Shown: in pieces, positions 39,216 through 46,097 of the stretch
Position numbering within the stretch: position 1 is the stretch's first letter
Layout: each line of letters begins with the position of its first letter
Assembly: GCA_016207545.1 (NCBI GenBank)
Contig: JACQPO010000140.1
Span: 1 to 46,097 of the forward strand
DNA: 46,097 nt
Reading direction: 5' to 3'
DNA from: Methanobacteriota archaeon
Lineage (GTDB): Archaea; Thermoplasmatota; Thermoplasmata; RBG-16-68-12; EA-27
The notes under the pieces: model-generated
The model's database searches: none
What the model was told of the DNA's origin: nothing
What the model saw: the letters and a program-made list of their open reading frames with translations, nothing else
Position numbers and translations under genes: made by a program

Positions 39216-40745
39216 TCACTGGTACCCGCGGCGGTCGTCGTACGGATGGTAGTTCCAGTAGTGGTACGGGGACATGCTCTTCTGGGACTCCGTGATGTCC
39301 GCGGCCTGGCCCGCGTAGTACGACCCGTACCGTTCCTTGATCTGCTGCTCCGCGCTCTTCGCGAGCCGAATTGCCTTCCGGATGTGGGATTCCTCGATCG
39401 CGGGGCTGGCCTCGATCACCGCCAAATCGCCCGCAGCGCGGATGAGGCCGCCGAGCTCCCGAAGCCGGAGCGTGAGGGCGTGGTCCTTGTTGTCGATGTC
39501 CTTCGCCCGCCGCCGAGCCTCCTCGATGATCGCCTTCACGGCCTCGCGGCTCGCATGCGGGATCCGCTTGTCTGTCGCGATCTCCTGCGCGACGAACTGG
39601 ACCATCCTCGCGCGGTTCCGGTCGCTGTCCTCCATCGTCGTCTCGACGAGAACCTCGTAACCGGAGCCGGTGATCCGCGAGCGGAGCGGGGACAAGATGT
39701 GCGGCAGGTCCTGGATGTTGCACGCGCCGACGAAGATGAAGTCGCACGGCACGCTGTCGACGCGCACCGCGGCGCCCGCGCTCTGTGGGTTTCGTCCGCT
39801 GATCGGGAACCGCTTCTCCTGCATCGCGGTCAAGATGTACCGCTGGAGGACGCCGAGCTGCGGAAGCTCGTCGATGAACAACACGCCCTGGTGGGCCTCG
39901 TGAATCGCGCCGGGCACGACGCGCTCGTACGGCGGCGTGCCGAGTTGCGGATGGCCCCCGTACGGGTCGTGCTTGACGTCCCCGAGCAGTTCCGTCTCGC
40001 TCGCGCCCGTCGCGAGGACGAACGGGTTCCGGTTGATCGGCACGAGCACCTTGCGCGGAGAGTCCTTTTCCATATCACGGCGCTTTTCGAGCGCCTTCTG
40101 GTCGAGGACTTTGATCATCTCCCCCGCCCGCTCGTAGACGACGACCTCCTCTTGGCCAAACCGCTTCCGCGTCGTCGTCACGCGGTTCCGCCCGCCGAGC
40201 TCGCCCATCGTGATCTCGAAGAACCCGCCGAGGAGGTCCCCGAACGGATTCCCGAGCGGTTGCTGCGCGGACGACTTCGGCCGCCCGCACTTCGGGCACA
40301 TCCGTTCCTTCGGCGACGAGTAGATGCCGCAGTGGACGCACTTGTACCCGAGCCGCTCTGCGACGTTGATCGGCGCCTCCCGCGGGTCGATCAGCTCCCC
40401 CTCCGCGCCCTCCCGCTCGATGCTTTCCTTGAGCACGTCGTCGCGTACCTTGACCTCGATCAGGGGCCGCTCCGGGTTCTCCGGGTTGTGGACGACGCGA
40501 ATCTCCTCGCTTGGCGGCGGCGAGTGGAGCGCGAGCGCCTGCGCGATCATGGACTTCCCCGTCCCGGGCGGACCCACGAGGAGGAAGTGGCGGCGCTGGG
40601 ACGCCGCGATCCGCGCGAGGTTGACGGCCTCGTCCTGTCCGACGACGCGCGCGAGGGGATCCGCTGGAATCGCGACGTCCGCCGTCGACTCGAGCTCCTC
40701 GAGCCCGAACCCCTTGTCCGCCTTGAGCAGTTCCTTCTCGCCGAT
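39216..40745 (-). CDS. LonB-type AAA+ ATPase without protease domain, with zinc ribbon
   Basis: The protein matches the AAA+ part of archaeal LonB: DPLARVVGQDEAVNLARIAA, Walker A GPPGTGKSM, Walker B GVLFIDELPQLG, then LSPLRSRITGSGYEVLVETT. Between the Walker motifs, where LonB carries two membrane helices, it has a zinc ribbon (CVHCG ... CPKCG) and no hydrophobic helix. It ends about 50 residues after the AAA+ lid (YHPYDDRRGYQ), with no Lon Ser-Lys protease domain. No ATG, GTG or TTG lies between the upstream in-frame stop (40776-40778) and the family N-terminus; the end given is an ATC codon 8 bases after a GAGG. The true start is unresolved. Confidence 0.72.
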   Translation of the reverse strand: MGEKELLKADKGFGLEELESTADVAIPADPLARVVGQDEAVNLARIAASQRRHFLLVGPPGTGKSMIAQALALHSPPPSEEIRVVHNPENPERPLIEVKVRDDVLKESIEREGAEGELIDPREAPINVAERLGYKCVHCGIYSSPKERMCPKCGRPKSSAQQPLGNPFGDLLGGFFEITMGELGGRNRVTTTRKRFGQEEVVVYERAGEMIKVLDQKALEKRRDMEKDSPRKVLVPINRNPFVLATGASETELLGDVKHDPYGGHPQLGTPPYERVVPGAIHEAHQGVLFIDELPQLGVLQRYILTAMQEKRFPISGRNPQSAGAAVRVDSVPCDFIFVGACNIQDLPHILSPLRSRITGSGYEVLVETTMEDSDRNRARMVQFVAQEIATDKRIPHASREAVKAIIEEARRRAKDIDNKDHALTLRLRELGGLIRAAGDLAVIEASPAIEESHIRKAIRLAKSAEQQIKERYGSYYAGQAADITESQKSMSPYHYWNYHPYDDRRGYQ

Positions 40746-40755
40746 GGTCGGTCCC

Positions 40756-42030
40756 TCACGCGAAGTCGTCGCGGGTCAGCACCTCGATGCCCGCGGGCTG
40801 TTTCGTCACGGTGCCCATCTTCGTCCCGATCACGGAGCGAATGCCGAGCTCCGACGCAATGTCGAGGATTCGTTGGGTGATGATGCCGTCGAACACGATC
40901 GCCTTCGCGCCCTTTCCGTTGTCCTTCAGGGTCTCGACGAGCTCCCGCACGGGGACCTCCGCGACCACGGCGTCGTCACCGCCGAGGATCTTCGCCTTCG
41001 AGGTGCCCCCAAGCCCGAGCAAGATGTCCCGGTACTTCTCGAGCTGGGGCGTCACAGGCCTCGGCGCACGGGCGGGCTCCGGCCGCGGCGCCATCCGCGC
41101 GGGCTCCATCGGCTCCGCCGCTTCGGACGCAGGTCGGGCCGGCGCCTCTGGCATTGGACCGCCGGGCGCCTCCTTCTCCGGGTGCTTGTACATCGCACCG
41201 AGTCCGTACATCTCCACATACTGCTCCGCGGGAATCTTGTTCCGCAAAGCCTTCATGATCTGCTTCTGCGTGAGCTCCTCGACCTCGCGCCCGCGCGGCG
41301 CGCGCGCGATGAAGTCGACTTCCGCGACCTGGAGCAACTCCTTGAGGATCAGGTCTCCGCCTCGGTCTCCGTCGAGGAACACGGTCACGACCTTCTCGCG
41401 GCTCAGATCCTGAATTGACTTCGGGACGTTCGTCCCCTCGACCGCGACCGCGTTCTTGATCCCGGACCGGAGGAGCGTGAGCACGTCCTGGCGGCCTTCC
41501 ACGATCACGATCGCGTCGCTGTCCTCCACGTTCGGGCCCGCGGGCAGGCGCTCGGAGCCGAAGCTCACGATCTCGGACACCTGGACGGAGGCGCGCACCT
41601 CGTCGAGGAGGTCCGTGCCCGTCGCCTTGGAACCCTCGAGCATCTGGCCGAGGAGCTGCTTCGCGCGCTCGATGATCTTGTTCCGCTTCGTCACCCGGAC
41701 GTCCTCGACCTTTTCGACCTTGATCTGGGCCTTGCACGGCCCGACGCGGTCGATCGTTTCGAGCGCGGCCGCGAGGATCGAGGTCTCGACTTGGTCGAGG
41801 CTCGACGGGATGAAAATCGCCCCACTGCTGCGGCCCTTCTTGCTGTCTACCTCAACTTCGATTCGGCCGATCCGTCCGCTCTTCTGCAAGTCCCGGAGGT
41901 CGAGCTCCTCGCCGAGCAGACCCTCCGTCTGCCCGAAGATTGCGCCGACAACGTCCGGCTTTTCCACGATCCCGTCCGCTTCGAGACGGGCTTGTATCAA
42001 GTACTTCATCGCACTCGGGTCAATGGTCAT
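40756..42030 (-). CDS. dnaG: Archaeal DnaG primase-like protein
   Basis: Archaeal DnaG is a Toprim protein found with the exosome and reported to have primase activity. The ATG at 42030 gives 424 residues with the usual start MTIDPSAMKYLIQARLEADG, a conserved N-terminal domain, and a Toprim domain at about 172-250 with AIVIVEGRQDVLTLL (catalytic Glu) and TVFLDGDRGGDLILKEL (DxD). A Pro/Ala/Glu-rich linker (about 285-330) precedes a C-terminal domain that binds the exosome in relatives. Transcription probably starts about 130 nt upstream from a TATA box at 42183-42190, giving an unusually long leader. Confidence 0.95.
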   Translation of the reverse strand: MTIDPSAMKYLIQARLEADGIVEKPDVVGAIFGQTEGLLGEELDLRDLQKSGRIGRIEVEVDSKKGRSSGAIFIPSSLDQVETSILAAALETIDRVGPCKAQIKVEKVEDVRVTKRNKIIERAKQLLGQMLEGSKATGTDLLDEVRASVQVSEIVSFGSERLPAGPNVEDSDAIVIVEGRQDVLTLLRSGIKNAVAVEGTNVPKSIQDLSREKVVTVFLDGDRGGDLILKELLQVAEVDFIARAPRGREVEELTQKQIMKALRNKIPAEQYVEMYGLGAMYKHPEKEAPGGPMPEAPARPASEAAEPMEPARMAPRPEPARAPRPVTPQLEKYRDILLGLGGTSKAKILGGDDAVVAEVPVRELVETLKDNGKGAKAIVFDGIITQRILDIASELGIRSVIGTKMGTVTKQPAGIEVLTRDDFA

Positions 42031-42182
42031 ACGATCGCCTCGGAAACCGCCTAGGACCCGCGCCCCTTCCAGGGGCCCACCGCCGAGGACGCGTCCGCGG
42101 GACACCCCCGGAACGGCTGATCGGAAGGACAGGAAATGGTGAGGGCGAAGGCTGCTTTCCGCGTGTGCACACCGGTCGACTC

Positions 42183-42190
42183 TATATAAA
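42183..42190 (-). promoter_or_regulatory. dnaG promoter (TATA box) with long leader
   Basis: Minus-strand TTTATATA lies about 155 bp before the dnaG ATG (42030). The predicted leader of about 130 nt contains a small hairpin (GCCCC-TGGAA-GGGGC, about 42063-42077). No protein or known RNA motif is seen in it. Confidence 0.55.
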
Positions 42191-42227
42191 GGTTCCGTGG
42201 TCGTTCGCGTGCGACGACGTAACGCGG

Positions 42228-42683
42228 CTACCGCCGGCGGCTCCGGTCCGCGTACCACGCGCGGTTCGCCCGCACCCGGCGTCGCCCGTCGTCCCCGCGG
42301 GGCCGCAGGTTCTCCATGTACCGATGCAAGTCTTCGACGGCCTTGATTTCCTTGCCGCACAAGAACGCAATCTGTGCGCGCAAGTCGTCGTCGTACCGCA
42401 CGCCGTTCGCCGCCAGGCCGTCCCGCAGCTGCCGCGCGAGCTTGCCGCCACGCGCGTCCCAATCCGTGAGGATGAGGACCTCGCGGTGCTCCGCCGCCAA
42501 CCGCTCGCACAGGTGGAAGACGCTCACCCCCCGGTGGACGGTCACGATCGTCCCCGTGAGTCCCAGCGTGCGCAACGCGCGGACGTCCCGCTCCCCTTCC
42601 ACGACGACGGGCACCTCCTCGTTCTTTTCCGCGAGGCGGGCGACGACGCGCCGCAGTTCCTCGTACCGCTCCTCCGGGTTCAT
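42228..42683 (-). CDS. Small Toprim-domain protein (RNase M5 / UPF0292-like)
   Basis: The ATG at 42683 fits the TATA box at 42717-42724; an in-frame ATG at 42701 would precede the expected transcript start. The 151-residue protein is essentially one Toprim domain: PVVVEGERDVRALRTLGLTG with the catalytic Glu, VLILTDWDARGGKLARQLRD with the DxD pair, and a basic C-terminus. Small archaeal Toprim proteins of this kind are thought to act on nucleic acids. It sits between dnaG and a GINS gene, which fits a role in DNA or RNA processing. Confidence 0.83.
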   Translation of the reverse strand: MNPEERYEELRRVVARLAEKNEEVPVVVEGERDVRALRTLGLTGTIVTVHRGVSVFHLCERLAAEHREVLILTDWDARGGKLARQLRDGLAANGVRYDDDLRAQIAFLCGKEIKAVEDLHRYMENLRPRGDDGRRRVRANRAWYADRSRRR

Positions 42684-42716
42684 CGGCCGCCTTCGGCGCA
42701 AGGAGCCGTGCCGCTT

Positions 42717-42748
42717 CCATAAACGTTTCTTTGGGCAATGTCAAATAA
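42717..42748. promoter_or_regulatory. Back-to-back TATA boxes (Toprim gene / GINS gene)
   Basis: Minus-strand GTTTATGG (42717-42724) serves the gene starting at 42683; plus-strand TCAAATAA (42741-42748) lies 25 bp before the GINS ATG at 42770. The two boxes are 16 bp apart, so their TBP footprints may compete. Confidence 0.5.
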
Positions 42749-42769
42749 CGGCGGGCGGATACCGTCGCG

Positions 42770-43381
42770 ATGGCGAGGGAGGAGGACGTCTCCTTCGAAC
42801 GAATCACGCGCGTGTACCGCGACGAGAGCCAACGCAAGACCCTCGCCCCGCTCGAGCCCGATTTCTATGAGAAGGTGAACCGCTACCTCACGCGCCTCGA
42901 GGCGGATTTGGCCGCGGAACGGGGGAAGGACCCGAACGCGAAGGGCGCGGTGCTTCTCCAGGACGAGCTGCGCAAGGCGCTCCAGAAGCGCGAGCAGGTC
43001 CTCCACTACCGGGAGCGGAAGATCGCGCTCCTCGCAATCCAGCAGGCGGGCGGTGGGGAGGCCGACGTCCGCGGGCTCGCACGCCCCGAGCAGGAGCTCC
43101 TGCGGCGCCTCGTCGACGTCCTGCGCGCGCACCGCGCGGAGGCGACGGGGCTCGCACCGGATCCGACGCAGGCGGCCGCGCCCGCAACGTCCGCGGCGGA
43201 ACCCCCCGCGGCAGCGGCGCCGAAGGGCGTGCTTCTCCATATCCTCGAGGACGTCCCCCCGTTCGCGGGGCCCGACGGCACGTACCGGTTGCGCAAGGAG
43301 GACCTCGTCACCTTGCCGCCGCCGCTCGCGAAGGTCCTCGTCGAGCGCGGCAAGGCGCGGGTCGTAAACGCGACGCCCTGA
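42770..43381 (+). CDS. gins51: GINS complex subunit (Gins51-type)
   Basis: GINS links the MCM helicase to primase and RecJ/Cdc45 in the archaeal replisome. The 203-residue protein has the helical A domain first (LAPLEPDFYEKVNRYLTRLE, DELRKALQKREQVLHYRERK) and a small C-terminal B domain after an Ala/Pro-rich linker (about 130-150): VPPFAGPDGTYRLRKEDLVT, then LPPPLAKVLVERGKARVV. This A-then-B order is that of Gins51 (Sld5/Psf1 type) rather than Gins23. It is divergent from the Toprim/dnaG genes. Confidence 0.87.
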   Translation: MAREEDVSFERITRVYRDESQRKTLAPLEPDFYEKVNRYLTRLEADLAAERGKDPNAKGAVLLQDELRKALQKREQVLHYRERKIALLAIQQAGGGEADVRGLARPEQELLRRLVDVLRAHRAEATGLAPDPTQAAAPATSAAEPPAAAAPKGVLLHILEDVPPFAGPDGTYRLRKEDLVTLPPPLAKVLVERGKARVVNATP

Positions 43382-43438
43382 GTCCCGCGGAAGGCTTTTC
43401 TCATCCACGGACCATCAACCCAGGGAAGCACGGTAATA

Positions 43439-43668
43439 GTACCGACCCCCATAGGACTCGAGCACTGGCGGCGACATGCCTGGCACGCCGAAATCGCGGG
43501 GGTCGTCCTCCTGTTCGTCGGATCCGCACTCGGTTTCGGGATGAGGGCATCGCTCAGAGTTCTCGGGGGACTCGTGACCATGTCCCTCATTTCGCGGGCC
43601 TCATTCTCATTTCCGCGGCCCTCGTGGGCTTCTTCGTCCACGGCTGGTACCGTCGCGCCTACGCATGA
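43439..43668 (+). pseudogene. Remnant of a two-helix membrane protein with a frameshift
   Basis: One frame from 43439 reads HAEIAGVVLLFVGSALGFG, a membrane helix; a second frame reads HFAGLILISAALVGFFVHGW followed by YRRAYA and a TGA at 43666. Joined at about 43540 they would give a plausible two-helix protein of about 75 residues. No ATG/GTG/TTG opens the first frame nearby. It may be a decayed gene or a sequencing error. Confidence 0.35.
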
Positions 43669-43703
43669 AGTCGGGTTACGTCCACGGGAAGCGGAAAAGC
43701 AAC

Positions 43704-43713
43704 GATTAAATAG
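43704..43713 (+). promoter_or_regulatory. 23S rRNA promoter (TATA box)
   Basis: GATTAAATAG, the best TATA match upstream of the 23S gene, predicts a start near 43737 and a leader of about 190 nt before the mature 5' end. Confidence 0.5.
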
Positions 43714-43929
43714 CGAGGCGCGGTATGGCATAAGGCTCTCCCGGACCGAGGGCAATGCACCAATGCGTGCGGCATCCCATTTTCGTCCGGAGGGCGTCGT
43801 GCACCCGCGGGCGATTCGCGAGACGCGCGCGGGGTAGAGGTCGAGGTCGCTGGAGGAGCCTCGCTCCGCGGACAGCGTCCGTTGACACCGAATCATATGC
43901 TAGCCTGGACGTGTGCTAAGCCGATAGGT

Positions 43930-45899
<1,970 letters not shown>

Positions 45900-46097
45900 T
45901 CGATTCGCGAGCCTTAATAAAAATCGGCCATTTGCGGGGAAGTCCGTCGTATCCTGCGCTACTCGCCGCCAGATTGGCGGCAGTAACAACGCGCTAGGTG
46001 CGGATCATCCGCAGGGAAGGCCGACGTTGAATCGTCGGAACCCTCAGAGACTGTATGCCGATCACCGCGCACCAGCGGTGAAGATATAGTCCGACCC
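45900..46097 (+). other. Group I self-splicing intron in 23S rRNA (5' part, truncated by window end)
   Basis: Conserved exon sequence ends at CTCTTAAGGT and the universal AGCCAAATG does not follow. P1: exon TTAAGGT (45893-45899) pairs with GCCTTAA (45911-45917), giving the U-G pair at the 5' splice site. P3: ATCGGC (45923-45928) with GCCGAT (46057-46062). P4: TGCGG (45933-45937) with CCGCA (46009-46013). P5-region hairpin GCCGCC-AGATT-GGCGGC; P6 hairpin CCGACG-TTGAAT-CGTCGG. P7: GACT (46049-46052) with AGTC (46088-46091) within the classical CAGAGACT ... AAGATATAGTCC. P8: CACCGC/GCGGTG (46063-46080). The 3' splice site, P9 and any endonuclease gene lie beyond the window. Confidence 0.93.

Larger units (their letters stand above)
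43382..43929 (+). other. Region upstream of the 23S rRNA: gene remnant, promoter, leader
   Basis: This 548-bp stretch holds the frameshifted membrane-gene remnant (43439-43668), a TATA box at 43704-43713 and about 190 bp of rRNA leader. The leader has GC-rich inverted segments such as GGCGATTCGCGAGACGCGCG near 43810 that could form the 5' half of the processing stem. No 16S rRNA or tRNA gene is present. Confidence 0.5.

Noticed and set aside
38619..40880. Plus-strand open frame of 753 codons opposite the lipid-kinase and LonB-like genes
   Set aside because: Translation is Arg/Asp/Glu-rich without domains, while the minus strand carries conserved motifs.

Overview
The window is GC-rich archaeal DNA. 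It carries archaeal-type ProRS, TyrRS and AlaRS, transcription factor S, PCNA, SRP54, archaeal DnaG, a GINS subunit, a RecJ/DHH protein, Taw2 for wyosine synthesis and an archaeal site-2 protease. TATA boxes sit about 25-35 bp before many starts, several transcripts look leaderless, and many starts are GTG or TTG. The 23S rRNA gene stands alone, with no 16S gene upstream. Unlinked rRNA genes, PadR/HAAS pairs, secreted Ig-like proteins with a cytoplasmic zinc ribbon and Rab-like GTPases suggest a high-GC member of the Thermoplasmatota. That placement is inference; no lineage marker was searched.

Layout. 1-2.7 kb: end of a membrane protein, a secreted repeat protein, and a PadR/HAAS pair. 2.7-7.1 kb: Nudix hydrolase and three histidine-degradation enzymes (HutU, FchA, FtcD) on the minus strand, split by a small membrane protein on the plus strand. 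7.2-9.4 kb: large Ig/PKD surface protein. 9.6-12.2 kb: coiled-coil protein, a striking ~21-bp degenerate tandem array, proS. 12-18 kb: membrane protein, Rab-like GTPase, Taw2, a tyrS operon with start-stop overlaps, MFS transporter. 18-24 kb: membrane protein, TFS, PCNA, a second ~21-bp array, PiT/DUF47 phosphate uptake pair, SRP54, and a candidate small RNA. 24-29 kb: one minus-strand operon hyuA-hyuB-TctA-like permease-small membrane protein. 29-38 kb: ACT-domain regulator, second GTPase, CoA-binding protein, RecJ-like nuclease, alaS, site-2 protease, tRNA methyltransferase. 38-43.4 kb: GNAT, CTP-dependent lipid kinase-like protein, a LonB-like ATPase with no protease domain, dnaG, a Toprim protein, GINS. 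43.4-46.1 kb: remnant membrane gene, long 23S leader, 23S rRNA interrupted by a group I intron that runs off the window.

How the genes work together. Information processing dominates: replication (PCNA, GINS, RecJ-like, DnaG), transcription (TFS), tRNA charging and modification, and protein targeting (SRP54). Metabolism centres on routes to glutamate: HutU/FtcD/FchA from histidine, and HyuAB (hydantoinase/5-oxoprolinase family) next to a TctA-like permease that may import the substrate.

The most unusual signals are: (1) the group I intron in the 23S gene, with P1, P3, P4, P6, P7 and P8 all readable; (2) two arrays of imperfect palindromes spaced almost exactly two DNA helical turns apart; (3) a LonB-type AAA+ protein that lacks protease and membrane segments, has a zinc ribbon, and has no ordinary start codon; (4) an isolated promoter-hairpin-T-tract unit that may be an unknown small RNA.
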